DNA from: Acidaminococcus sp.
GTDB taxonomy: Bacteria > Bacillota > Negativicutes > Acidaminococcales > Acidaminococcaceae
DNA length: 64,000 nucleotides
Assembly (NCBI GenBank): GCA_019416065.1
Contig: DXYB01000001.1
Coordinates: 1 to 64,000, forward strand
Reading direction: 5' to 3'
Shown: positions 1 to 8,686 of the stretch, piece after piece
Numbering within the stretch: position 1 is the first letter of the stretch
How the letters are laid out: each line of letters opens with the position of its first letter
Translations under genes and position numbers: made by a program
Notes under the pieces: model-generated
What the model was told of the DNA's origin: nothing
Database searches by the model: none
Seen by the model: the letters and a program-made list of their open reading frames with translations, nothing else

Positions 1-38
1 TTCATTAGCGTTTGGGTCCAAAATGGTTCACTTTTATA

Positions 39-1406
39 TTAGCGTTTACAAAGCAATAAAAGGAACAGGGGCACAAACCATTTCCACCACTTGTCCACTT
101 TAACCCCAGCAATGGCAGAGCAGACCGGCGCAAACGCTGTAGGCCATAAAATATTGGACAATCCATCCCCGTACTGAAAGCATAGAACAGCCAGCTGCCT
201 TGGTAAATGGAGTAAGTCTGCCAGCGGTGCCATAATCGGCATGCTCACCACTGCCTGTCCACTACCCGAAGGAATCAGGAAGTTTAATAAAGTCTGCACC
301 AACAGCATGCATTCAGCGGACAGAACCGGTGGCAAAGAAGCCAGCGGCAAGGACATGCCATAGACAAAGGTATCAATCACTTTGCCCTGTTGCATGACCA
401 TCAGCACCCCGCGCGCAAAACCAATCATCATACAAGCCATGGCAATATCTTCAAAACTTTTGGTCAAGCGCCGGGCAATCTCATTAGGGCTCCAACCAAT
501 AATCACTGCGGATAAAAGTCCCATAATCATAAATAGCGCGGACAATTCCTTAAAATACCAGCCATAGGTTTTAGTGCCATAAACAAGGATACCGATCCCC
601 GTTGCCAGTACCAGCAGCACCAGTTTTTCTCGGAATCCAAAACGGTGTTGCTCCACGTCTGCCCGATTGATAGCAAAGTCATTGGGATCTCTATAGACCA
701 AGCTTTTCGTAGGATCTTTTTCAATTTTTAAAGCATAGCGAATCGTGTAAATAGAGGCCACTACGATCAAGCAAAGATGGCAAAAAATCCGATACCCCGC
801 CCCACTCATGATGGGAAGCCCGGCAATACTCTGCGCCGTCCCCACCGTAAAAGGATTCATAAAAGCGCCCGAATACCCAATAGCTGCCGCCAGCGAAACA
901 ATTGCCATGCCTACAAGGGCATCATAGCCTAGCGCAATGGAGATCCCTACGAAAATGGGAATAAAAGGAAATGTTTCTTCAAACACACCAATCGTGGAAG
1001 AGGCAAAGCCAATGAGCGTGATGAAAATCGGAATGATGGCTACCTTGGTCTTGCCTTTAAAAACTTTTAATAGACCGGCTACCAAGCCGTCAAAGGCACC
1101 CGTACCAATGATCAGACCGATAAATGCATAGGCCACAAAGGTAAACATGGTGACCGGCGCTGCATTGCAAAGCCCATCATAGATACACTTAAACATACCA
1201 AAAATCCCAATGGGATTCCCTTCTACCAAATGAAAGGTACCGGGAACCACCAGTTTTTGCCCAGTGGCATTAGTTACACGGTCAAATTCTCCTGCAGGTA
1301 AGATCCAGGTTAGCACAGCACACACCACGATCACGCCGAACAGCAGGACGTAAATATGGGGCAGTACAAACCGGGATCTCTTTTCTTCTGCTTTCACTTC
1401 TGCCAT
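39..1406 (-). CDS. YfcC-family multi-pass carrier
   Basis: Integral inner-membrane protein of 455 residues with about twelve hydrophobic segments. It resembles the YfcC / C4-dicarboxylate anaerobic carrier group, whose substrates (dicarboxylates, basic amino acids or peptides) cannot be told from sequence. The start is placed at the second ATG because a GGGGAGG ribosome site directly abuts the first ATG (1412) and lies 6 bases from this one. It lies downstream of a Gfo/Idh dehydrogenase on the same strand, with 246 bases between, so it may be co-regulated by the LysR gene or have its own promoter. The acidic residues and glycine-rich loops fit the family; substrate is unknown. Confidence 0.8.
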   Translation of the reverse strand: MAEVKAEEKRSRFVLPHIYVLLFGVIVVCAVLTWILPAGEFDRVTNATGQKLVVPGTFHLVEGNPIGIFGMFKCIYDGLCNAAPVTMFTFVAYAFIGLIIGTGAFDGLVAGLLKVFKGKTKVAIIPIFITLIGFASSTIGVFEETFPFIPIFVGISIALGYDALVGMAIVSLAAAIGYSGAFMNPFTVGTAQSIAGLPIMSGAGYRIFCHLCLIVVASIYTIRYALKIEKDPTKSLVYRDPNDFAINRADVEQHRFGFREKLVLLVLATGIGILVYGTKTYGWYFKELSALFMIMGLLSAVIIGWSPNEIARRLTKSFEDIAMACMMIGFARGVLMVMQQGKVIDTFVYGMSLPLASLPPVLSAECMLLVQTLLNFLIPSGSGQAVVSMPIMAPLADLLHLPRQLAVLCFQYGDGLSNILWPTAFAPVCSAIAGVKVDKWWKWFVPLFLLLLCKR

Positions 1407-1603
1407 TTTCATCCTCCCCTTTTACTCCAGTTCTCCAGCGCAGCTTGTTGATTGCTTTCACTGCTCCATCGAATTAAAGAATTAAGATGAATTTATCATA
1501 CACCTATTTGCACAAAAATACAATAAAATTTGTGGAGATCCCGGTAAAATTCTGTATTCGCCACTAGAATACCGATAAAATATACAATTCCAATATAATA
1601 GCA

Positions 1604-1643
1604 AGGCTCTTGACAATTTGCCTATGCTAATCATCAAGAGCCT
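1604..1643 (-). terminator. Stem-loop after the dehydrogenase gene
   Basis: A perfect 10-bp inverted repeat (AGGCTCTTGA / TCAAGAGCCT) with a 20-base loop begins 9 bases after the dehydrogenase stop. No T-run follows on the minus strand, so it may be an mRNA-end stabiliser or a weak terminator. The remaining bases between 1407 and 1603 are AT-rich and hold no gene that I can see. Confidence 0.45.
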
Positions 1644-1652
1644 ATATAATTT

Positions 1653-2831
1653 TTACAACTCTACCCGTCTTCCTTCTTCTGCCGCCAAATACGCGGCATA
1701 CATCACCTTAATAGTTTCATAAGCCAGGTCAAAGCCAGACGCAGCATCACGGTTCTCCGCCACCGCTTCCATAAAGTCCTGGAGCTCACCGGTATAGCCC
1801 CGGATGATTTCATCGGACACAAAGGCTTTGTTCCAACCCAGTTTTTTCGGAAGCATTTCCGAGATTTCCACGTCCTCCATCCCATCTTCGTCCAAAAGAT
1901 AGGTATTTAACAAATCCGTGGGGGTGATGTTGCACATCAGGGCACTATCATTGCTATATACTTCAATATAGTTCTTGGTTCCACCCAGCACCGTATCCGA
2001 GGCAATGGTCATGCACTTGGTGCCATCGGAGAAGGTGAGAATAATGGTTCCAAAATCTTCCACGTCTTCCGGACGGGCGGCAATGTGCCGATGTTCGTAT
2101 TCGTTCAGGCAGCGGGTAGCTGTGCCGCAATCTGCCGTCACGCTTTTGACCGTAATCACCTCTCCCCTAGCTTTGGCTTCCTGTTGTTTGAGCCACAGCA
2201 TCCCGGACAGAGGATGGGTGCCGGTACGAATCAGGGTACCACCGCCGGTGCCGCTCCACTTACCAGCCAAGGGAGAGCTGGAGCCTTTTAAACTTTCTTC
2301 CCCTTTCATAAAGAGGACTTTGCTCTTTTTTGCCCGTAAAATTTCGGCTGCCTTTTGTACCGGAGTTGCATATACAAAATTCTCCGCATAGAAAAATTTT
2401 CGATCCGTTCCAGCCATCACTTCTTTCAGCTCTTCCATGGAGCGGAGGACTTCCTGGTACATTTTGGCCTTAGGGGTTTTGCCCACTTGTTCTTCTCCCT
2501 TTTTACCGAAATAGCCAGTCAGTGGTTTTTCGCAAATAACATGCTTGCCAGCTTTTAACGCCTTTACAGCCATCGCCACATGATTAAACGGCGGTGTCAC
2601 AATATCTACCACATCAATTTCCGGATCCGCCAGCATTTTGTCATAGTCCGTTTCAATTTGTTCGTACCCATAGGCATCTTTTACCTTTTGTGCCAGATCG
2701 GCTTTGATATCACAAATGGTTTTCAGCCGTACATTCACGCCGTTTACCTTAGCATACCCGTTTCCATGGAGGTGAGCTGCATAGCCGGCCCCAAGGGTTC
2801 CCACAACCACAGTCTTTTTCTCATTGATCAT
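1653..2831 (-). CDS. Gfo/Idh/MocA-family oxidoreductase
   Basis: Predicted NAD(P)-dependent sugar or polyol dehydrogenase of 392 residues. An N-terminal Rossmann segment (VVVGTLGAGYAAHLHG) is followed by the family's CEKP motif near residue 110, and a C-terminal GFO_IDH_MocA-type alpha/beta domain. The start at 2831 is chosen because GGAGGAGGAAG lies 5 bases upstream; an in-frame ATG at 2864 has no such site. It is divergent from a LysR regulator across a 135-base AT-rich gap with palindromes, and a YfcC-type carrier follows on the same strand, suggesting uptake and oxidation of one compound. The substrate is not identifiable from sequence. Confidence 0.85.
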   Translation of the reverse strand: MINEKKTVVVGTLGAGYAAHLHGNGYAKVNGVNVRLKTICDIKADLAQKVKDAYGYEQIETDYDKMLADPEIDVVDIVTPPFNHVAMAVKALKAGKHVICEKPLTGYFGKKGEEQVGKTPKAKMYQEVLRSMEELKEVMAGTDRKFFYAENFVYATPVQKAAEILRAKKSKVLFMKGEESLKGSSSPLAGKWSGTGGGTLIRTGTHPLSGMLWLKQQEAKARGEVITVKSVTADCGTATRCLNEYEHRHIAARPEDVEDFGTIILTFSDGTKCMTIASDTVLGGTKNYIEVYSNDSALMCNITPTDLLNTYLLDEDGMEDVEISEMLPKKLGWNKAFVSDEIIRGYTGELQDFMEAVAENRDAASGFDLAYETIKVMYAAYLAAEEGRRVEL

Positions 2832-2917
2832 GATAACTTCCTCCTCCGTTATGGATATTTCCATACTTTTCTTATAGTTTAAGTATAGCTTTCGTAGTAT
2901 AATAAATCAAATATTAA

Positions 2918-2946
2918 AAAACTATATTTTTATAGTTTTAAACTAT
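2918..2946. promoter_or_regulatory. Palindromic operator between LysR and dehydrogenase
   Basis: Two overlapping dyads lie just before the LysR start: AAAACTATA-TTTT-TATAGTTTT (9-bp arms, 2918-2939) and ATAGTTT-T-AAACTAT (2932-2946). A further TATAGTTT half-site lies at 2873-2880. AT-rich interrupted dyads in a divergent gap are typical LysR-family binding sites, so this is the likely autoregulatory and activating site for both genes. Binding is inferred. Confidence 0.6.
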
Positions 2947-2966
2947 TTTAATATATGGAGGGCGTT

Positions 2967-3848
2967 ATGACACTGAATCAACTCTTGTACTTTAACACCT
3001 TGGCAGATTGTAAAAATATGGGGCAGGCAGCAGAAAAACTTTTTATCTCCCAACCCAGCCTCAGTGTTTCCCTGGCTAAGTTGGAAAAAGAACTGGGAAT
3101 TTCTTTGTTTTCCCGTAAAGGGCACCGGATGGAACTCACTACAGACGGAGAGGCCTTCTGGGAACATGTGAAAAAAATACTGAAAGAGCTGGAAGAAACG
3201 AAAATCCATATGCGCCGCCTGGCAGAAAACAGGGAAACCATGATACGTCTCGGGTGTATTACACCGCTTTTGCGCCATTATTTCCCAGAAAGAATGCGGG
3301 CCTTTTTGCAAAAGCCAGAAAACAGCCATATCCGTTTTGAATTTTCCACTGCCAATACCGCCGAACTAATCCGCCGCTTAAAAAATGGTTTGTTTGATTT
3401 TTTGCTTTGCTCCAAAAGCGGCGATGAAGAGGTAGAGCAAGTTCCCCTGATCTCCCAACCACTGGTATTCATTGCTCCCAAAGCAAACTCTCTTAAAGCT
3501 CCTCTTACCTGGGAAACTTTGGTAACGCAGTCTCTCATTGGTTATGAAGAACATTCCGTAATGGATGAAATGCTACAAGAAGTGGCTAGCAGCCACAACA
3601 GTTCACTTACCTTTAGTTATCGAGCGCCTACGGAAGATGCGATTGCTTCCCTAGTAGAACACGGATTTGGCTGTGCTTTGATTCCTTGGTCGGATGTCAT
3701 TATGGAAACCTATCAAATCCAGCGTATCCCCCTGCCCGGCGGCAGCATTACCCGGCATATGTATTTAACAACTCTGAAAGGAGAACACTGTCAAGGGGCT
3801 GCCAAACGCTTTATCCATTTTTTACAATGTAGCAACAAAAAGCCATAA
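2967..3848 (+). CDS. LysR-family transcriptional regulator
   Basis: A 293-residue DNA-binding regulator. The N-terminal winged helix-turn-helix (LNQLLYFNTLADCKNMGQAA, then SQPSLSVSLAKLEKELG) is followed by a periplasmic-binding-protein-like effector domain from about residue 90. The start at 2967 is preferred over an in-frame ATG at 2955 because GGAGG lies 5 bases upstream. It is divergent from the Gfo/Idh dehydrogenase and probably controls that gene and perhaps the carrier beyond it. The effector is unknown. A terminator follows at once. Confidence 0.92.
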   Translation: MTLNQLLYFNTLADCKNMGQAAEKLFISQPSLSVSLAKLEKELGISLFSRKGHRMELTTDGEAFWEHVKKILKELEETKIHMRRLAENRETMIRLGCITPLLRHYFPERMRAFLQKPENSHIRFEFSTANTAELIRRLKNGLFDFLLCSKSGDEEVEQVPLISQPLVFIAPKANSLKAPLTWETLVTQSLIGYEEHSVMDEMLQEVASSHNSSLTFSYRAPTEDAIASLVEHGFGCALIPWSDVIMETYQIQRIPLPGGSITRHMYLTTLKGEHCQGAAKRFIHFLQCSNKKP

Positions 3849-3855
3849 TAGCAGA

Positions 3856-3892
3856 AAGACACAGACCGCTCTAGCCTGTGTCTTCTTTTTTG
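3856..3892 (+). terminator. Terminator of the LysR gene
   Basis: AAGACACAG / CTGTGTCTT, a 9-bp perfect stem with an 11-base loop, followed by TCTTTTTTG. It lies 7 bases after the LysR stop and faces the minus-strand gene at 3896. Confidence 0.85.
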
Positions 3893-3895
3893 TAG

Positions 3896-4231
3896 TTAGG
3901 CAACCCCTGGAAAAGAGCTGACGTATTTGATGCGGATATCGGGAAAGCTTGTTACAAATTGAATGGTAAAATCTTCTCCATATTCCACAAATTGCCATTC
4001 CCCAATGTCATTAGGGAAATGATCCACGACCTTGACGTTCAGGTCAGGAAAACTTGTTACCACCTGCACCCGGATGTCCGGGTTAAACTCCACGACCCGC
4101 ACTTTTCCAGCCAAGCGGATGCCCTTATACGTACCAGTATTTGAAATAGCAGAAGACGCCAGCGCCGTACCCATGAGAAAAAGCAGGCTCAAGCAGATAA
4201 ATACAATCCCCCAGCCCCATCGCTTTTTCAT
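3896..4231 (-). CDS. Small secreted FPD-repeat protein, septoil-knot-like
   Basis: A 111-residue exported protein. Residues 8-26 form a signal peptide with an ALASS-type cleavage region. The mature part is built of short beta-strand units carrying FPD or FPN: NPDIRVQVV, TSFPDLNVKVV, DHFPND, TSFPDIRIKYV and a final SSFPGVA. This pattern matches my recollection of the 7(1) septoil knot domain family (a predicted deeply knotted beta fold); the assignment rests on that motif memory and is not proven. Ribosome site AGGGAG lies 9 bases from ATG. It follows the glycosyltransferase gene but has its own promoter. Function is unknown. Confidence 0.7.
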   Translation of the reverse strand: MKKRWGWGIVFICLSLLFLMGTALASSAISNTGTYKGIRLAGKVRVVEFNPDIRVQVVTSFPDLNVKVVDHFPNDIGEWQFVEYGEDFTIQFVTSFPDIRIKYVSSFPGVA

Positions 4232-4264
4232 GTCCCCACGCTCCCTTCTTTTTGCTCTTCTCTT

Positions 4265-4294
4265 ATTATAGCAAAATGGGTTCTGTCATTTCAA
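4265..4294 (-). promoter_or_regulatory. Promoter of the FPD-repeat gene
   Basis: Read on the minus strand: TTGAAA (4289-4294), an 18-base spacer, then TATAAT (4265-4270) with a TG extension. The -35 overlaps the stop codon of the upstream glycosyltransferase gene, so the small gene can be expressed apart from the folate operon. Confidence 0.65.
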
Positions 4295-5503
4295 ATTGTC
4301 TGGCAAGTTATGATAGGTATGAGTAATGGGCACCCATTGCCGCTGCGGAAAAAATAGAGAAAAGACCGCTATGAGGGATAATAAAATACAATACAATCCC
4401 CCCGTTACAATCCCCGACCACATCTTTTTAAAAGATAAATGGCCCAGCTGCGTGGCCCAGGAGGCAATCGCAAGGCTCATAGTATACAGCATCCCCCACC
4501 ACAGGATATCTTTCAGGTGAAAAAGTGCTTGCCCGCTAAGGGCATTATACAAAAGCCAGCCGGCACTGATAAGCAGGTAAAACCCAAACGTAACGCATAA
4601 AAGCGTAGGCACAAAATTATCTATCAGCCGGGCATCCGGTGTATGAAGAAAGTGCCGAATCCACGGTCTCCAATAGATGCGCGCAATTTGAAAATGCCCT
4701 GTAAACCAACGGCGAAACTGACGAACAAGGGTAGAAAAATTCTCTGGTTGCTCGTCATAAAAGAGAGCTTTTTCTTGATAGGTAGCAAAAATTCCTTTGA
4801 AATTCTGCTGCATGGAAAATTCCATATCTTCCACCATGGTTTGTGTCGGCCACTGCCCATTGTCCAAAAGATCTAATGAAAAGCCAAACCCTGTACCGGA
4901 AATAATCGCCGGTCGTCCCAAATTGGCATTAGGTTGGCATAAAAACACATCCACACATATCCAGTACAGGCTGTACCAGCGTGTAAGTAATGTATCGTAT
5001 GGATTAAGAGGACGCCGGTTCCCCATCACTAGTTTTTCCCCTTGCCGGAAACTTTCATCCATGGAAGCCAAAAAGCCGGGACTAGCAACATTATCCGCAT
5101 CAAAAATGATCAAGTGGGAAAAGCTATTCCCATATTGCGTCACGATGCGAGAAATCCCCCAGCGCAATACAGCCCCTTTGCCGCTGCGAGGGCCATCGTC
5201 CCTGCGCCATACCGTAACACAAGAAAATTGCGCCCCTATGGCTGCCGTTTGGTCCTCACAATGGTCTGCCAATAGGAATACATGGAACAACTTCCGGTCA
5301 TAGTGTTGCTGCTCCAAGCTTTGCAACAATTTTCCCACTACCTGCCCCTCATTATGGGCACAAACAACAATAGCAAAGCGGCACGAATCCCCTGTAGCAC
5401 TTTTTTCCGTCTTGCATCGTCCCATACCGCGCAAGATAGTACAAGCTGCCCATGCAAAGGTGGTAAACAAGATCACCTGGATGACCAGCGTCAGTTCATA
5501 CAT
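4286..5503 (-). CDS. Membrane glycosyltransferase, family 2
   Basis: A 405-residue processive-type GT2 enzyme in the inner membrane. One N-terminal membrane helix precedes a GT-A domain with VVCAHNEG near residue 47, the metal-binding DADN near 135, a catalytic ED near 226 and QFRRW near 268. At least three hydrophobic helices follow. This layout resembles cellulose or hyaluronan synthase-like and N-acetylglucosaminyl transferases that make envelope polysaccharide. It starts 11 bases after the preceding membrane-protein gene, so it is probably the last member of the long operon. The sugar donor and product cannot be told from sequence. Confidence 0.85.
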   Translation of the reverse strand: MYELTLVIQVILFTTFAWAACTILRGMGRCKTEKSATGDSCRFAIVVCAHNEGQVVGKLLQSLEQQHYDRKLFHVFLLADHCEDQTAAIGAQFSCVTVWRRDDGPRSGKGAVLRWGISRIVTQYGNSFSHLIIFDADNVASPGFLASMDESFRQGEKLVMGNRRPLNPYDTLLTRWYSLYWICVDVFLCQPNANLGRPAIISGTGFGFSLDLLDNGQWPTQTMVEDMEFSMQQNFKGIFATYQEKALFYDEQPENFSTLVRQFRRWFTGHFQIARIYWRPWIRHFLHTPDARLIDNFVPTLLCVTFGFYLLISAGWLLYNALSGQALFHLKDILWWGMLYTMSLAIASWATQLGHLSFKKMWSGIVTGGLYCILLSLIAVFSLFFPQRQWVPITHTYHNLPDNLK

Positions 5504-5514
5504 AGGACACCGCC

Positions 5515-6243
5515 TTATATTGCCGTCATAATTACAAGGATAATGGAATAAACACCCATTACATATTCCACTACGGTCAAATCAAATTCATGGGGGAAAA
5601 GAAGCGCTAGTCCGCTCCCCACCATGCCTCCCATAAGGGTAATCTGGAGCATGGCAACAGCCATTCTACGAGTGGTCGTCTTCGTATCCTGGATTTTATC
5701 GTAAAGCGCTTCGCCCCGCCCTTCCAACATAAAAATAGCCGTTTTATTATAAAGCAGTAAACCGCCTAAAATAGTACAAACAAGAGCTCCTAATAGCATC
5801 GGCAAATAAGAGGCAGAAAAAGGCACCACATGGTACAAATCCCCTCCCACGGCAGGCAGTACGGCTAGGGGGATCGCTCCCACCAAGCCTAAAATCAGAA
5901 ACATGGTGCCGGTCCGTACATCTTCCACATATAGATGGGGCTCTCTACTGCTTTTCATTCCCTGCCAAATTCGAAACGGAAGGTAACAGGAAAGCAAAGC
6001 CGCCAAACACTCCACAGGAATCAGTTTCGGATTACCCTGCAAGACAAACATGCCGAGCGCCGACCCAAAAGCTGCAGACAATGCCCCTGTACGTCCAAAC
6101 AAAAGCCCGTAAGGCATGGTCAATATACCCGTCAGACGAAACCCACTCAACTGTGGTACCACTTCATGAAAACGGGATAAACAAAACACAATAGCATAGA
6201 GCAGTGTCAGCCCCATCCCAGTTTTAATTCGCTCTTTCAGCAT
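5515..6243 (-). CDS. Six-to-seven-helix membrane protein, unidentified
   Basis: A 242-residue integral membrane protein. The hydrophobic run with PYGLLFGRTGALSAAFGSA near residue 45 resembles membrane input domains or ECF-type S components, but I do not recognise the family. The start at 6243 lies 7 bases after the folK stop, with CGGAAG as ribosome site. Position between folK and the glycosyltransferase suggests co-expression, not a proven role. An in-frame upstream ATG at 6345 would lie inside folK and is rejected. Confidence 0.65.
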   Translation of the reverse strand: MLKERIKTGMGLTLLYAIVFCLSRFHEVVPQLSGFRLTGILTMPYGLLFGRTGALSAAFGSALGMFVLQGNPKLIPVECLAALLSCYLPFRIWQGMKSSREPHLYVEDVRTGTMFLILGLVGAIPLAVLPAVGGDLYHVVPFSASYLPMLLGALVCTILGGLLLYNKTAIFMLEGRGEALYDKIQDTKTTTRRMAVAMLQITLMGGMVGSGLALLFPHEFDLTVVEYVMGVYSIILVIMTAI

Positions 6244-6250
6244 CTTCCGG

Positions 6251-6727
6251 TCATTCCTCTGTTTTATTATGTTGCTGCAGTGCCAGCCACAACGCCCCAA
6301 TGGTCCGATGCAGCACCGGATGCACAAATAACGGGGCAATATCATTCAACGGTTGAAGAACAAAGCTCCGGTTCTCCAAATCCGGGTGAGGCAGTACAAG
6401 ATCTTTTGTGGTCAGTACTTGATCCCCCAAGAATAAAAGGTCCAAATCTATATTGCGTTCGCCCCAGTGCCGCAGCCGTTTTCTCCCCATCTGCTGCTCA
6501 ATCCCCAAAAGCAGATGCAACAGGCCTTCTGCATCTCCATTCCACGCGACTTCCGCAGCCGCGTTTAAAAAATCCGGCTGGTCGGTAACACCATAGGGAG
6601 CTGTACTATAGAACGGAGAAACTTTTTGCACCCGGATACCGGCATTTTCCATAAGGCGGAGGGCCCGGCGAAGATTTTGCTCTTTATCCCCCAAATTGCT
6701 CCCTAACGCCACATACCCTACCGTCAT
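6251..6727 (-). CDS. folK: 6-hydroxymethyl-dihydropterin pyrophosphokinase
   Basis: Cytosolic enzyme of 158 residues that transfers pyrophosphate from ATP to 6-hydroxymethyl-7,8-dihydropterin, the step before FolP. It begins YVALGSNLGDKEQNLRRAL, a hallmark of the family, and holds RHWGERNIDLDLLFLGD, the catalytic and Mg-binding stretch, near residue 90. The start overlaps the folP stop as ATGA, so the two are translationally coupled. Longer in-frame versions reaching back into folP are not supported. Confidence 0.96.
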   Translation of the reverse strand: MTVGYVALGSNLGDKEQNLRRALRLMENAGIRVQKVSPFYSTAPYGVTDQPDFLNAAAEVAWNGDAEGLLHLLLGIEQQMGRKRLRHWGERNIDLDLLFLGDQVLTTKDLVLPHPDLENRSFVLQPLNDIAPLFVHPVLHRTIGALWLALQQHNKTEE

Positions 6728-7914
6728 TTTCCGATGGCCTCCAGCATCCGAAGGAGACGAACATTTTCTTTCACATCGTGTACCCGTACCAATTGCGCCC
6801 CTCCGTAAAAGGCCGCCGCCGAAAGGGCCATGGTGCCTTCCAGTCGTTCTTCCGCTGGCAGATCCCCCAGTACTTTGCCGATAAATCCCTTGCGGGATCC
6901 AGCCAGCAGTACAGGGATTCCGTGCGCCGTCATAAGAGGAAGATCCCGGCACAGTGCTAAATTTTGTTCTTTATTTTTGGCAAATCCCAGCCCCGGGTCG
7001 AGAATAAGCTGCTCTCTGGTAAACCCTTTTTGAATAAATTCTCTGGCACGCTCCAAAAGATAGACCGTTACATCTTCTGCTACGTTTTTGTAGACCTGAT
7101 TTTCCGGGTTGGTCATAGTTTGCGGCGTCCCCCGCATATGCATCAAGATCACCGGCGCATGAAAAGCAGCGGCAACCGCCAGCATTTTGGGATCCCCTTC
7201 CCCTGCTGTAATATCGTTAATGATATCTGCACCACTGGTCAGTGCTGCTTCGGCTGTATGAGCATGAAAGGTATCCACGGAAATGATGCTTTGAGGGAAA
7301 TGCTGCCGAATCTGGCGAACTGCATTGACCACACGGCGCACTTCTTCTTCTGGAGAAACCGGATCGCTGCCAGGGCGGGTGGATTCCCCACCCACATCTA
7401 GGATAGCGGCGCCGTCCTGCAGCATGGTTTCCGCTTTCTTAAGCAGGGCATTATCATTTTGTACCCGGCTGCCGGCAAAAAAAGAATCCGGCGTCGCATT
7501 CAAAATCCCCATGACCTGCATCTTTTCATAGGTGAGCACACGGCCATCTGCCAGCACAGTTTTGAGCGATTGTGATTTTAAATAATTTTGTAAATCAGCA
7601 ATAACAACACTGAGGCCAAACCAATTGGCCATAGACTGTAATTTTTTGGCCAGGCGCGCATATTGCGGCCGGGTTCCAAAAAGAAGAATATCGCCGCTAT
7701 CAATGGAACAGGTAATGGCACCTTTTGCCGTAGCACACTCCCCACCCAGGGAAAGCATTTCCTGTTTAATAATATTGGCTGCAGGACTTTTTACGTTCAA
7801 AATCTTAAGAGGAAGGACCTCTGCCTTGGGGGCCATGAGATCCACGCCTACAGGATGCACATCCATCTGTTCTAGCTGCTGTTTTACCCGCTGGGGTGGG
7901 ATCACAAGATACAT
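6724..7914 (-). CDS. folP: Dihydropteroate synthase with N-terminal extension
   Basis: Joins 6-hydroxymethyl-dihydropterin pyrophosphate to p-aminobenzoate. The core starts near residue 132 (VMGILNATPDSFF), with LDVGGESTRPGS near 170, DPGLGFAK near 318 and GSRKGF near 347, all pterin- or phosphate-binding signatures. At 396 residues it carries about 130 extra N-terminal residues compared with minimal DHPS (about 270); similar extensions occur in other anaerobic Bacillota, with unknown role. The ATG follows the folE2 stop after one base (TAG C ATG). folB is absent nearby. Confidence 0.95.
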   Translation of the reverse strand: MYLVIPPQRVKQQLEQMDVHPVGVDLMAPKAEVLPLKILNVKSPAANIIKQEMLSLGGECATAKGAITCSIDSGDILLFGTRPQYARLAKKLQSMANWFGLSVVIADLQNYLKSQSLKTVLADGRVLTYEKMQVMGILNATPDSFFAGSRVQNDNALLKKAETMLQDGAAILDVGGESTRPGSDPVSPEEEVRRVVNAVRQIRQHFPQSIISVDTFHAHTAEAALTSGADIINDITAGEGDPKMLAVAAAFHAPVILMHMRGTPQTMTNPENQVYKNVAEDVTVYLLERAREFIQKGFTREQLILDPGLGFAKNKEQNLALCRDLPLMTAHGIPVLLAGSRKGFIGKVLGDLPAEERLEGTMALSAAAFYGGAQLVRVHDVKENVRLLRMLEAIGK

Positions 7915-7915
7915 G

Positions 7916-8686
7916 CTAGGCCTCCTTTTCTACACTAGCAAAGGCATTATGGTTATGAATGCTTTCTTCGCTTTCCACAGTTACATTGTACCACTGGATA
8001 CGAGAGTCTGCATTCAGCTGCAAGGCTATTTCTCGGGCGGCATCTTCCACAAAGCGGGGATTTTCGTAGGCCATTTCCGTGACAAACTTTTCGTCCGGCC
8101 GTTTTAGCAGGGAATACAAGGGAGTAGAAGCTCCTTTTTCCGCCTTGTCCACCAATTCCTCAATCCATACAGGTTGTCCCATAGAATGAATGGTCATCTT
8201 GGCCCAGGCACGCTGGTTATGGGCCCCATAGCGGCTGATTTCCTTGGAGCAAGGGCACAGGGTATGCACAGGGACATCCACTTCCATTTCCAAGGAAAAG
8301 GTTTTGCCTTTTTCTGCCCGATAGCGACAGTTTACGTCCAGATAACTTGTTTTACCGGATACCGGCGCCTTTTTCGTGATGAAATAGGGACAGGTAAATT
8401 CCAAAAGAGCCGATTGGGCTTCTAAATGCTGTTTTAACTCATCCAGTACTTTTTCTAAATCATGGGGACGGATGGGGCCTACCTGCTGCAAACATTCTAC
8501 GAAACGGCTCATATGGGTACCCCGTTGTTCCCTGGGTAAGTTCACCGCCATCCGTACTTCTGCTACAGTGTGTTGCACGCCGCCATCCCGCTGGGCCAAC
8601 GTAATCGGCCAGCGCAAATGGGTTATACCTACGTGCTTTAAGGGAATATTTCGTTCATCCTGTTGCGACTGCACATCTTTTAACAT
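7916..8686 (-). CDS. folE2: GTP cyclohydrolase FolE2 (type IB)
   Basis: Opens GTP to 7,8-dihydroneopterin triphosphate, the first step for folate and for queuosine. The 256-residue product has the FolE2 signature VPVHTLCPCSKEIS with cysteines 144 and 146, instead of the FolE zinc site. The start at 8686 has GGGGGGAAG just upstream and overlaps the end of the queD-like gene by 7 bases; an in-frame ATG at 8728 is rejected. It feeds both the QueD-like enzyme before it and FolP/FolK after it. Confidence 0.96.
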   Translation of the reverse strand: MLKDVQSQQDERNIPLKHVGITHLRWPITLAQRDGGVQHTVAEVRMAVNLPREQRGTHMSRFVECLQQVGPIRPHDLEKVLDELKQHLEAQSALLEFTCPYFITKKAPVSGKTSYLDVNCRYRAEKGKTFSLEMEVDVPVHTLCPCSKEISRYGAHNQRAWAKMTIHSMGQPVWIEELVDKAEKGASTPLYSLLKRPDEKFVTEMAYENPRFVEDAAREIALQLNADSRIQWYNVTVESEESIHNHNAFASVEKEA

